Shown here: in pieces, positions 52,087-63,356 of the stretch
Position numbering within the stretch: position 1 is the first letter of the stretch
Layout of the letters: the number at the start of each line of letters is the position of its first letter
NCBI GenBank assembly: GCA_963842515.1
Contig: CAWJGO010000005.1
Coordinates: 248,001 to 312,000, forward strand
DNA from: CADEED01 sp963842515
GTDB lineage: Bacteria; Pseudomonadota; Gammaproteobacteria; Steroidobacterales; Steroidobacteraceae
DNA: 64,000 bases
Reading direction: 5' to 3'
Translations under genes and position numbers: made by a program
The notes under the pieces: generated by a model
Databases searched by the model: none
The model's input: only the letters and a program-made list of their open reading frames with translations
Told to the model about the DNA's origin: nothing

Positions 52087-54273
52087 CTAACGTTTCTGCT
52101 TCGCAACCTTGAGCAGCATCTCCGCCTCGTAGTCGGCGAGTGGCACGTCGGTGGCTTTCTTCGTGGGTACGGCGATCTGGATGATGCCGGTTTCGTCCTC
52201 GCCGAGGCGCAGTAGTTTGGCCATCTCCGGCGCTTCCATCGGACGTGCGATGTAGAAGCCCTGCGCCAGCGTGCAGCCGTGCGTGGCCAGGAACTCCAGC
52301 TGTTCTTTGGTCTCCACGCCCTCGGCCACGATCTTGAGGCCGAGCTGCCTGCCCATGGCGATGATGGCCGCGCAGATGGCGGCGTCGTTGGAGTCGCGGC
52401 CGAGGTCGGCCACGAACGAGCGATCGATCTTGAGCGCCTCGATGGGGAAGTGCTTGAGGTAAGCGAGTGATGAGTATCCCGTTCCGAAATCGTCAATCGC
52501 CACGTGAACGCCGAGGTCACGCACCGCGCGCACCGCAAGCGCCGCGGCGGTCTCGTCGACCATCAACAGGCTCTCGGTGATCTCCAGCTCCAGGCAGGCA
52601 CCGGGCAGGCCGGCTTCATCGAGATGCGCGAACACCCAGTCGGGAAATCCAGGAGCCTCGAATTGCGCGCCCGAGACGTTCACGGCGACGCGCAGATCGC
52701 GGCAGCCCAAGCCCCACCATTCGGAGATCTGCCTGAGCGCCTGGCGCATGACGAGGTCGGACAGCGGCACGATGAGGCCGGATTCTTCGGCCACCGGAAT
52801 GAACTCGTCCGGCGGGACGATGCCGCGTGTCGGATGACGCCAGCGCACCAACGCCTCGACGCTCGCGATGCGGCCGGATGCCACTTCGATCTGCGGCTGA
52901 TAGACCAGAAACAGTTCATTCGCTTCGAGCGCGCGCCGCAATTCGGTTTCGAGCTCGAGGCGCGCTACCGAGCGGGCGCGCATGTGTTCGCTGTAGATCA
53001 CGCCGCGGTTGCCGCCGGATGTCTTGGCCTCGTGCAACGCGAGCCCGGCGGTACGCAGCAGCTCGTCGGCGAAGCTGCCGTGATCGGGGAAAATTGCGAT
53101 GCCGATAGTGCAGGTGACGAAGAAATCTCGATGGCGGATCAGGTAGGGCGACGCGAACGCGGCGGTGATGTTGCTGATGACCTTCTGCACGTCGGCATCG
53201 GACTGCAGGTGGCGGATGGCCATCGCGAACTCATCGCCCGCGAGCCGCGCCAGCGGCATCGTCACCGCCCCGTCGCGCTCGAGCTTGAGGAAGGTGCCGA
53301 GGCGCAGCGCCACGGCCTGCAACAACGCGTCGCCGGCGCCATGGCCGATGCTGTCATTGATGCGCTTGAACTGGTCGAGATTGATACGTACCACGGCGAA
53401 TCGCTCGCCGGTGGTGACCGCTTCGCGGCGCGCTTCTTCGAGCAGTTGCAGCAGGTACTGGCGGTTCGGCAACTGCGTCAACGGATCGAAGAACGCCAGC
53501 TCGCGGATGCGATTCGCGGCGCGGTGACGCTCGGTCACGTCGCGCAGCACCAGCAGCAGGCGACCGCGGTCGTAAGGCACGATTCGCGTTTCGAAGCGCC
53601 GCTCCACGCCGTCACGGATACATTCGAATTCCACTTCGGTGCGCTCGTTGCGCACGCGGCAGTCGTCGAGAGCGTGCGCGATGGCGCGCGCCGCGTCGCC
53701 GCTGACCAGCTCCGCGAGCTTTTGCTCGAGCTTCATGCCGCCGTTGAGGAATGGATGATTGTCGGCGGCGCCGAGACGATCGACGATGCGATCGTAGGCG
53801 TCGACGACGAGCAGGAGATCGGGCAGCGCGTCGAGCATCGCCCGCTGCCGTCCCTCGCTTTCTTCGAGCTCCTGCACCAGGCGGCCGCCGCGAACCAGAT
53901 ACTGCACTCGGTGGCCGAGAAGGTTCCAGTTGATGGGTTTGGCCAGGAAGTCCGTGGCGCCGGCCTGGTAGGCATGGTTGATCGAGGCCACATCGTCGCG
54001 CCCCGTGACCATCATGATGGGCAGATGCGCGCCGCCCGGGCGAGCACGAATCGCCTTGCAAGCCTCGTAGCCGTTCATCGCCGGCATTTCCACGTCCATG
54101 AGCACGGCGTTGCATTCGCCGGCTTCGACCGCGGCCACTGCCGCGGCGCCATCGGCGGCTTCCGAGATGACGAATCCGGAACGCTCGAGCGCGCGCCGCA
54201 TCAACAGCCGCGAGCCGGCATCGTCGTCGACGATGAGTACGTGGATGGGCTCTGCCGGAGTGGTGCCTGACAC
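52087..54273 (-). CDS. response regulator with GGDEF and EAL domains
   Basis: A protein of about 728 residues. It has an N-terminal REC domain (HVLIVDDDAGSRLLMRRALE; phospho-Asp in VLMDVEMPAMNG), a PAS-like middle, a GGDEF domain (about residues 265-430) with the degenerate RLAGDEFAM site, and a C-terminal EAL domain with SVEALVRW, LEITESLL, IDDFGTGYSSLAYL, LKIDRSFV and AEGVET all intact. Cyclic-di-GMP hydrolysis is therefore likely; synthesis is uncertain. GTG 54273 starts one base after the kinase stop and avoids a longer overlapping N-terminus. Confidence 0.9.
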   Translation of the reverse strand: MSGTTPAEPIHVLIVDDDAGSRLLMRRALERSGFVISEAADGAAAVAAVEAGECNAVLMDVEMPAMNGYEACKAIRARPGGAHLPIMMVTGRDDVASINHAYQAGATDFLAKPINWNLLGHRVQYLVRGGRLVQELEESEGRQRAMLDALPDLLLVVDAYDRIVDRLGAADNHPFLNGGMKLEQKLAELVSGDAARAIAHALDDCRVRNERTEVEFECIRDGVERRFETRIVPYDRGRLLLVLRDVTERHRAANRIRELAFFDPLTQLPNRQYLLQLLEEARREAVTTGERFAVVRINLDQFKRINDSIGHGAGDALLQAVALRLGTFLKLERDGAVTMPLARLAGDEFAMAIRHLQSDADVQKVISNITAAFASPYLIRHRDFFVTCTIGIAIFPDHGSFADELLRTAGLALHEAKTSGGNRGVIYSEHMRARSVARLELETELRRALEANELFLVYQPQIEVASGRIASVEALVRWRHPTRGIVPPDEFIPVAEESGLIVPLSDLVMRQALRQISEWWGLGCRDLRVAVNVSGAQFEAPGFPDWVFAHLDEAGLPGACLELEITESLLMVDETAAALAVRAVRDLGVHVAIDDFGTGYSSLAYLKHFPIEALKIDRSFVADLGRDSNDAAICAAIIAMGRQLGLKIVAEGVETKEQLEFLATHGCTLAQGFYIARPMEAPEMAKLLRLGEDETGIIQIAVPTKKATDVPLADYEAEMLLKVAKQKR

Positions 54274-54274
54274 G

Positions 54275-57094
<2,820 letters not shown>

Positions 57095-57366
57095 GGGCGG
57101 TAAACATCCTGGCGCCCGACGGTGAGCGCCCCAATGAGGTCTATCGGCTTGATTCAGCTGGCACTTGATTCGACGGGGATGAATTGAGAGCTGTATCCCA
57201 GCCCCCGAAAGGTCGTATAGACACCGATTGACATGCGGACACCGCCAGCGCGGCGAGCTATTCGGCTAACTCATTGTTTTCGTAGGAATTGCCTTGACAC
57301 GTCGCCGACGCGCCGGGAGAATCGCGGCCCCTTCGCTCTGGCGACACCAGAGCGTTTTCCGGGCGT

Positions 57367-57443
57367 GGAAAGGTAGCTCAGCTGGTTAGAGCACGGCACT
57401 CATAATGCCGGGGTCGAGGGTTCGATTCCCTCCCTTTCCACCA
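57367..57443 (+). tRNA. tRNA-Met (CAT anticodon), elongator type
   Basis: A complete 77-nt cloverleaf with CCA. Acceptor GGAAAGG (57367-57373) pairs with CCTTTCC (57433-57439); anticodon loop CTCATAA has CAT at 57401-57403; the T arm is GAGGGTTCGATTCCCTC. A GGGGTC variable region resembles elongator Met better than lysidine-type Ile-CAT, but anticodon alone cannot exclude the latter. An IS element starts 15 bp downstream. The 272 bp upstream to the kinase gene hold nothing else I can identify. Confidence 0.95.
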
Positions 57444-57457
57444 ATTATTCTTGGTGT

Positions 57458-58721
57458 ATTCCGGTCACATCGGTAACGTTTTATACCGAGGACATGGGTA
57501 ACACCTTAGCAGCGAAGGGGCTCATCGCGCATTCGAAGCGATTGCTCTCGTGGTCGAAGAACCCGAGGTCGTAGTGCATGAAGCTGATCAGCCAGACTTT
57601 TTCGTCGACTTCTTTGACGCCGACGTTCTGACCGGCGAACACCGTGACTGAGGTTGATCTTGCGCGAGCCGAAGCAGACCCGGCCGCACATGCGTCACGG
57701 CGATGGTGCGGTCGTGGAACGGGTACTCGAGCTCGACTCAGGCCGCTGATAGAGTCGCGGTGAGGGTTGATACAACTCCGCCGGATACTTCATGCCGATC
57801 GCCTGGTGCGGCCGTTCCTGGTTGTAGCACTCGATGAAGCGATCGAACTTCTCCTGCTGCTGCAGGAAGTTGTTAGCCGCGGGCTTGGTGGTCTCCTTCT
57901 TCAAGGTCAGGTGCATGCGCTCGTGGCGGCCGTTCTGTTGCGGGTTGCCCGGCTGGATGCGTTCGATGCCGATGCCCGAGCCTGCAGCCACCACACTGAC
58001 AGCTTGCTCAGGCCGAAGATGGCGCTGGCACTGGCGAAGGGGCAGCCGTTGTCGGTGCGGATCGCGTCGCGGCAGGCCAAAGTCCTTGAACGCGCGCTCA
58101 AACACGGTAAATGCAGTCTCCGCGTGCGTGCTGTGCAAGGCATCGCAGCAGATCAGGTAGCGACTGGCGAAGTCCGTGATGGTGAGTGGATAGCAGTAGC
58201 GCTTGTCGGCGAGCATGAACTCGCCCTTGTAATCCGCGCACCAAAGATCGTTCGGCGAGGTGGGAGTCGAGAGCGTCGTGCCTTGCGCTTGATAGCGTCG
58301 TTCACGTCCGTGCGTGACAAGACCATTGCGATCGAGCACCGCGTGCACGGTGCTGACTGCCGGGGGCTTGATGTCGGGGAAGCGGCGGCGCAGCTTCGCG
58401 CGGATCTTCGGCGCACCCCAGCTGGGGTGCTCGCGCTTGAGCGACAGGATCAGCGTCTCGACCTGGAACGGTAAGCGGTTGGCCTGGCGATAAGGCCTGC
58501 GACTTCGGTCGGTGAGCCCCTCGAGCCCATGTCCTTGTACCGGGTGAAGATCTTGTAGCCGGTCTTGCGGGAGATATCGAACTCCCGGCACAGCTCGGCC
58601 ATCTTCTCGCCCTCCAGCAAGCGAGCCACAAACCGCAGACGCTCATCCATCTTGCAACACTCCCGCCACGGCATATGGGTCTCCCCCAAATGCCGGAAAG
58701 TGTTACCTATGTGTCCGGAAT
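57458..58721 (-). mobile_element. IS481-type insertion sequence, decayed
   Basis: About 1.26 kb bounded by imperfect inverted repeats. The left end begins ATTCCGGTCACATCGGTAAC and the right end finishes GTTACCTATGTGTCCGGAAT; 18 of 20 positions are complementary. A second left-type repeat (GGACATGGGTAACAC, 57490-57504) lies just inside, at the end of the transposase frame. No clear target-site duplication is visible. The element sits 15 bp downstream of tRNA-Met, at the edge of an accessory-looking region. Confidence 0.8.
57481..58674 (-). pseudogene. IS481-family transposase, multiple frameshifts
   Basis: A DDE integrase-core transposase whose parts are spread over all three frames. It starts MPWRECCKMDERLRFVARLL with an HTH (ELCREFDISRKTGYKIFTRYKD). 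It shifts near 58529, continues through LWCADYKGEFML (first Asp), shifts near 58066 to DAIRTDNGCPF (second Asp), shifts near 57985 back to GIERIQPGNPQQNGRHERMHL (Glu), and shifts at least twice more before a C-terminus ending KVLPM. At least five indels, but well-kept residues between them. The joined length (about 397 codons) fits the family. It cannot make an active enzyme as read. Confidence 0.88.
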
Positions 58722-58779
58722 GATCTGCTACCCATCAGCCCGAATGGGCACTTTTCACGGCAACTCACGCTGTCTCAGG

Positions 58780-58813
58780 AACGCTGAAATTCCCCTGAAT
58801 CTCAGCGTTTTCT
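58780..58813 (+). terminator. hairpin with T-run downstream of the GlxA-like gene
   Basis: AACGCTGA (58780-58787) pairs with TCAGCGTT (58802-58809) around a 14-nt loop, followed by TTC on the plus strand. It lies just beyond the 3' end of the minus-strand regulator gene, where the T-run would be on the wrong side. So it may act in the plus direction, away from the IS, or be incidental. Confidence 0.3.
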
Positions 58814-58817
58814 GAGT

Positions 58818-59858
58818 TCACTGCGTTTCGTACCGCGCCTGGGCGAAGTCGGGAATGCGAAAGCGTTTCCGATACGCCGCGGGCGCAAGGCCGGTCGTAC
58901 GCTTGAAGAGCCGCCGAAAGAATGCGGGATCCTCGTAGCCGACGCGCCAGCTGATCTCGTCCACGGGTGCGTCGCTCCGCTCCAGGCGCTCCTTCGCGTC
59001 TTCGATGCGCAGACGCTGGACGTAGGCGATCGGCGCCAGGCCGGTGGCACTCACGAAGCGCCGCTTGAACGTACGTTCGGCGAGCTTCGAACGCTTCAAC
59101 ATTTCCTCCACGGGGTTCGCCACGGAGAAGTGCTGGCTCAGCCATTTCTGCGCGCTACCTATTTCCGCGTCGCCGTGGTCACTCTTGCCGCTGAAAACGA
59201 CGTACGGGCTGAATCCCTCGTGATGCCACTGCAAGGCGAAGGCTTTCGCCGCGTCCTGCGCGGCCGCGGATCCCGCGTAGCGCGCGACCAGGTGCAGTGC
59301 CAGGTCGTGCCATGCGACCGACGCGCCCGAGCTCAAGAGCTCTTCACGCGCGCCAGAAATCATCAACGGTCGCGCGGGATGAATGGGGATGGCCGGATAC
59401 GTGGCGGCAAAGATTTCGGCGGCGTTGTAGTGCACCGTGGAGTCGCGGCCGTCGAAGAGGCCTGTCTCCGCCAGCAGGAAGAGCCCCTGGCAGGCCGAGC
59501 ATAGTGTCGCGCCGCGCTCGTGCATCCTGTCTATCCAGTCGATGACCCGCGGATACCGGCCAATCTTCCAACCGTCCGTTCCGAAATGGACGGAGGGCAC
59601 GATCAAAATGTCACTCGCCTCGATCGTGTCGATCGCCCGCTGGATTTCAACCGTGACGCCGCTCGCGAGAGCCAGCGGTCCCGTCGCCTCGCCTACGATC
59701 TCGACATGAATCGCTGCGGAACCTGACGATGACAGACCCTGGCGTTCGACGTATGCCAGCACGTCGTAGATGCCAAACAATGTCGACGCAGTGCTGTCGG
59801 CGACGACCACGACACTGACGTGGCGGGGCGTCGATCGAGGCGCCGGCCGTCTGGGCAT
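58818..59858 (-). CDS. GlxA-like AraC-family transcriptional regulator
   Basis: A 346-residue regulator with an N-terminal DJ-1/PfpI-type domain (VVVVADSTASTLFGIYDVLAYVE; LCSACQGLFLLAETGLFDGRDSTVHYN, with the nucleophile-elbow Cys) and a C-terminal double HTH (KLAERTFKRRFVSATGLAPIAYVQRLRIEDAKERLE ... VDEISWRVGYEDPAFFRRLFKRTTGLAPAAYRKRF). Such proteins usually activate adjacent genes in response to a small molecule. It is divergent from the haloperoxidase-like gene, with 143 bp between start codons, and is a candidate for its control. Confidence 0.93.
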   Translation of the reverse strand: MPRRPAPRSTPRHVSVVVVADSTASTLFGIYDVLAYVERQGLSSSGSAAIHVEIVGEATGPLALASGVTVEIQRAIDTIEASDILIVPSVHFGTDGWKIGRYPRVIDWIDRMHERGATLCSACQGLFLLAETGLFDGRDSTVHYNAAEIFAATYPAIPIHPARPLMISGAREELLSSGASVAWHDLALHLVARYAGSAAAQDAAKAFALQWHHEGFSPYVVFSGKSDHGDAEIGSAQKWLSQHFSVANPVEEMLKRSKLAERTFKRRFVSATGLAPIAYVQRLRIEDAKERLERSDAPVDEISWRVGYEDPAFFRRLFKRTTGLAPAAYRKRFRIPDFAQARYETQ

Positions 59859-60001
59859 TTACTCGTCCTCCTGGCACGAACGAACCGATTCTGGGTGATT
59901 CCAGCTCTCCCGAATGCCCACGCAGACTGCAAGGATGAAGCCTCGTCGCGGTGGCTGAAGCGCCGTAAGTATCACACTCGTTGTACAAGGATATCGAGGA
60001 C

Positions 60002-61315
60002 ATGATTGCTCAATTGCTCAAACTAGCTGACGTCCGGACGCTCGTGCTCCGGCTTTCACGGATGGCCGCGCTCGCCGGTGTCGCGCTGGCGCTCTCCGCT
60101 CCCGGCCGCGCCGAGGACGCCGAGATCGTTCACGCGGCCGCAACAGCCCGCGGGAACGCCGTCACGCACTGGAACACAGTCGCCATCGACGCGTTCAAGC
60201 CGACACAGGGAACGAACCCGATGGGGCAATCGCGGAGCCTCGCCATCCTGCACGCCGCGATTCACGACGCGCTCAACGCGATCGACCGCCGGTACGAGGC
60301 GTACACGCGCGGACTCGCGGACGCACATGGCGCGTCGGTGGACGCGGCCGTCGCCGCCGCGGCACACGACGTCCTCGTGGCACAAGTGCCTGACCAGGCG
60401 GCGCCGCTGGAAGATGCATACACACGCGCACTCGCAGGCATCCCGGAAGGCGCGGCCAAGGCCGGTGGAATCTCTGTCGGCCAGGCGTCGGCTGCGGCGA
60501 ACATGCTGCGGCGCCGTAGCGACGGGTCCGAGAATGCGGCGCAGCCGGTCTATGTTCCTCGATCCGCACCCGGGGACTATCAGTTCACACCGCCTTTCAA
60601 CTTCGCCGCGCTGCCCGGTTGGGGTCGCGTGAAGCCTTTCGTCATCGAGCTTCGCGAACACCCAGTACTGGGGCCCGACCGTCTGTCCGGCCCGCAGTAC
60701 GCGCGCGACCTCGCGTTCGTAAAGGCCATTGGTAAGATCGACAGCCGGATCCGCACCGCGGAGCAATCGGAGATCGCGCAGTTCTGGTACGAGGACTCCC
60801 CCCTCGGCTGGAACCGGATCGCGAATACGGTGATCCGCCGGCAGCGACTGGACAACTGGTCGGCGGCGCGCGTGTTCGCGCTGGTCAACTTCGCGCTCGC
60901 GGACGGCTACATCGCCGGCTTCGAAGCCAAGTATCACTTTCGTTTCTGGAGGCCCGAGACGGCTATCCGTGCGGCGGCGACCGACGGCAATCGTTTGACA
61001 AAAGCAGATCCGACGTGGAAGCCATTCCAGATCACGCCGCCGGTACCGGACTATCCATCGACGCATACGGTCGCGGGTTGGGCCGCCGCGGAAGTGTTGA
61101 TCGCGACCCTGGGCGATTGCGTTTGGTTCAGTGCCGACAGCCTGACGCTACCGGGTGTCACGCGTGAGTTCGACGGGTTCTCAGCCGCTGCAGAAGAGAA
61201 CGGGCAGTCGCGGGTGTACGCCGGCATCCACTTCGGGCGTGCCGTGAAGGACGGTCGCCGCCTGGGGCGGGGTATCGGACGATCTGCGTTGGAGGTGCTC
61301 GCGCAGGTTCGGTGA
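60002..61315 (+). CDS. vanadium-dependent haloperoxidase / PAP2-type protein
   Basis: A protein of about 437 residues with an export signal (MAALAGVALALSAPGRA) and the full three-part vanadate/phosphate-binding signature: KYHFRFWRP (K-x6-RP, Lys310 and Arg317), PSTH (His355, where classical enzymes have PSGH) and SRVYAGIH (SR-x5-H, Arg404 and His410). This fits bacterial vanadium haloperoxidase-like proteins, which oxidise halides with peroxide, or acid phosphatases of the same fold; which one cannot be told. ATG 60002 has AAGGA 10 nt upstream; a TTG at 59981 is also in frame. Confidence 0.88.
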   Translation: MIAQLLKLADVRTLVLRLSRMAALAGVALALSAPGRAEDAEIVHAAATARGNAVTHWNTVAIDAFKPTQGTNPMGQSRSLAILHAAIHDALNAIDRRYEAYTRGLADAHGASVDAAVAAAAHDVLVAQVPDQAAPLEDAYTRALAGIPEGAAKAGGISVGQASAAANMLRRRSDGSENAAQPVYVPRSAPGDYQFTPPFNFAALPGWGRVKPFVIELREHPVLGPDRLSGPQYARDLAFVKAIGKIDSRIRTAEQSEIAQFWYEDSPLGWNRIANTVIRRQRLDNWSAARVFALVNFALADGYIAGFEAKYHFRFWRPETAIRAAATDGNRLTKADPTWKPFQITPPVPDYPSTHTVAGWAAAEVLIATLGDCVWFSADSLTLPGVTREFDGFSAAAEENGQSRVYAGIHFGRAVKDGRRLGRGIGRSALEVLAQVR

Positions 61316-61334
61316 GCGGACGGTTGTGGTGGTG

Positions 61335-61359
61335 TGCGGCCGGACGATCAACGGCCGCA
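61335..61359. other. hairpin in the haloperoxidase-oxidase gap
   Basis: A perfect 8-bp inverted repeat, TGCGGCCG (61335-61342) and CGGCCGCA (61352-61359), with a 9-nt loop. It lies 20 bp after the haloperoxidase stop and has no T-run. The rest of the 193-bp gap up to 61508 shows no gene I can support. Confidence 0.4.
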
Positions 61360-61508
61360 TGCCACTCCACGAAGGAGATATTGATCACATGCCCTCGGCC
61401 AGGCCCGTACACGAACGCCTGCAACACGCCGGAATTTCCTGAGCGCGGCTTCTGACGCCCCACGCTCGCATTGAGCCGCCAATCCTCACGACTCTTCGGA
61501 GACACCCG

Positions 61509-62909
61509 ATGCTCGACAGCACCCGCATTGCCCACCTGCAACAGTCGCTCCGCGGCGAGTTGATCTATAAGGGCAGCCCCGGCTACGAACACGCACGCGC
61601 ACTCTACAACGGCATGATCGACAAGTACCCGGCTCTCATCGCGTGTTGTCGCGACGTCGCGGATGTCATCGCCGCGGTCAACTTCGGACGTGATCACGAA
61701 CTCGTCGTTGCGGTCCGCGGCGGCGGACACAACGGCGCCGGCCTCGGCAGCTGTGATGATGGTCTGGTGATCGATCTCGGCGCGCTCAAGGGAATCCGCG
61801 TCGATCCGGTTCTGCGCACCATTCGCGCCGAAGCGGGCTGCACGCAGGGAGACCTGGATCATGCGGGCAGCGCATTTCGCCTGGCCGTTCCCGCCGGCAT
61901 CGTGTCCACCACTGGAATTTCCGGCCTCACGCTTGGAGGCGGCCATGGCTATCTCAGCCGTCGCTACGGACTGACCATCGACAATCTACTCGAAGCCGAC
62001 GTTGTGCTCGCGGATGGCCGTTTTGTAACTGCCAGCGAGCGCGAGAACGCTGACCTCTTCTGGGCATTGCGCGGCGGCGGCGGAAACTTCGGCGTCGTCA
62101 CGAGCTTTTTATTCCGCGCGCATCCGGTGTCAAACGTATACGCCGGACCCGTCTTCTGGGACATCGAGCACGCAGCGCAAATCATGCGTGTGTATCGGGA
62201 ATTCCTGCCAACGGCGCCCGAGAAGCTCAGTCCCTTTCTGGGACTGAAGACGGTTCCGTCGACTCCGCCATTTCCCAAGGGGATCTGGGGGAAGCGAGTT
62301 TGCGCCATCATTTCCTGCTACGACGGCACGGAGCAGGACGGCATACGCGCTTTGCGACCGCTGCGCGAAGCATTGCCTGAGCCGATTCTCGACGGCATGG
62401 CAACCATGCCGTACACCGCGATTCAAAGCCTGTTCGATGGTCTTCTCCCCAAAGGCCTGCAGTGGTACTGGAAGGGTGACTTCGTCAGGGAATTATCAGA
62501 TGCCGCGATCGATGCGCACATCGAGTACGCGTCGAAATCACCGAGCGAGCTGTCGCTCATGCACCTGTATCCGATCGACGGCGCCGTTCATCGCGTGGGC
62601 TCGCGCGACATGGCGTGGTCGTGTCGCGATGCAAGGTGGTCGATGGTCATCTGCGGAATCGATGCGAATCCAGAAAAGGCCGCTGCGCTCAAGAGCTGGG
62701 CGCGCGACTACTGGGAAGCGGTGCATCGTTTCAATCCGGGCGGCGCGTACGTCAACTTCATGATGGACGATGAAGGCGACGGCAGGCTGAAGGCCACCTA
62801 CGGCGCCAATTTCGAAAGGTTGACCATCGCCAAGCGCCGATACGATCCCGAAAATCTCTTTCGCACTAATCTCAACATCCCGCCCCATGAAAGCCGATCC
62901 CAGATTTAA
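61509..62909 (+). CDS. FAD-linked oxidase of the berberine-bridge (BBE) type
   Basis: A 466-residue flavoprotein of the FAD_binding_4 plus BBE architecture. The FAD domain shows VAVRGGGHNGAGLGSCDDGLVIDL, with His74 as the expected covalent flavin ligand, and GISGLTLGGGHGYLSRRYGLTIDNL; the usual second Cys anchor is not evident there, so the link may be single. The C-terminal BBE motif is YGANFERLTIAKRRYDPENLFRTNLNI. There is no signal peptide. Substrates of this family are alcohols, sugars or secondary metabolites. It overlaps the next small gene by 23 nt. Confidence 0.92.
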   Translation: MLDSTRIAHLQQSLRGELIYKGSPGYEHARALYNGMIDKYPALIACCRDVADVIAAVNFGRDHELVVAVRGGGHNGAGLGSCDDGLVIDLGALKGIRVDPVLRTIRAEAGCTQGDLDHAGSAFRLAVPAGIVSTTGISGLTLGGGHGYLSRRYGLTIDNLLEADVVLADGRFVTASERENADLFWALRGGGGNFGVVTSFLFRAHPVSNVYAGPVFWDIEHAAQIMRVYREFLPTAPEKLSPFLGLKTVPSTPPFPKGIWGKRVCAIISCYDGTEQDGIRALRPLREALPEPILDGMATMPYTAIQSLFDGLLPKGLQWYWKGDFVRELSDAAIDAHIEYASKSPSELSLMHLYPIDGAVHRVGSRDMAWSCRDARWSMVICGIDANPEKAAALKSWARDYWEAVHRFNPGGAYVNFMMDDEGDGRLKATYGANFERLTIAKRRYDPENLFRTNLNIPPHESRSQI

Positions 62910-63180
62910 GCCACTGCCTCTGGAGGCCGTGTCCCGGCTCAACGAGGGTAAGGTGATCGACGCCGTGAAGGCTCTTCGTGAGACCCGCGAGTTGACGCTC
63001 AAACAGGCAATGGAGTGGATTGAATCCCATGTCGCAGATAATCCCATCATGCGAGCGCAGCTGGAGTCGAGGCAGCGCGCTGCGCGCCTCAAGGTCTACG
63101 GCTGGTTTGTGCTGGCGGTCGCAGTGTTGGGGACGGCAATTTACTATTTTTCGCGCGCACACTCCGGTGGCTTGGTGTGA
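62887..63180 (+). CDS. small membrane protein with L7/L12 C-terminal-like segment
   Basis: A 97-residue protein. Residues about 10-50 (LEAVSRLNEGKVIDAVKALRETRELTLKQAMEWIESHV) resemble the C-terminal domain of ribosomal protein L7/L12 (the K-x-x-x-I-K-x-V-R ... L-x-E-A pattern). Residues about 70-88 form one membrane helix (WFVLAVAVLGTAIYYFS). This arrangement recurs in small proteins of unknown role. It starts inside the end of the FAD oxidase gene, so translation may be coupled. Confidence 0.75.
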   Translation: MKADPRFKPLPLEAVSRLNEGKVIDAVKALRETRELTLKQAMEWIESHVADNPIMRAQLESRQRAARLKVYGWFVLAVAVLGTAIYYFSRAHSGGLV

Positions 63181-63183
63181 CGC

Positions 63184-63270
63184 CCCGACCGCGCTTCGCG
63201 CGTCCAACTTTGCTCCGCAAAGTTGTCGAACCCAACTTGATTCGTCTCTCGGGTTCGAATCCCGGTCGGG
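63184..63270. repeat. multi-hairpin repeat with a tRNA 3'-end-like arm
   Basis: CCCGACC (63184-63190) pairs with GGTCGGG (63264-63270). Inside are GCGC-TTC-GCGC, CAACTTTGC/GCAAAGTTG (63205-63225) and TCGAACCC (63226-63233) with GGGTTCGA (63251-63258). The stretch TCGGGTTCGAATCCCGG looks exactly like a tRNA T arm (loop TTCGAAT, 63254-63260), followed by an acceptor-like strand without CCA. No 5' tRNA half is present. Confidence 0.65.
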
Positions 63271-63356
63271 CACCGCGAGCCAGGCTGCGCCAAGATGACC
63301 AACCCCATCAACATCGGCACTGGACGAAGTGAAAGAGCTTCGAAAGCAGACGCTCC

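Noticed and set aside
52504..54270. Plus-strand open frame of about 590 codons
   Set aside because: It is antisense to the REC-GGDEF-EAL gene, whose domains are unmistakable.
62872..63273. Minus-strand frame with RDSNPR-type sequence
   Set aside because: It arises from the antisense of the tRNA-like T arm and of the L7/L12-like gene; not a credible protein.
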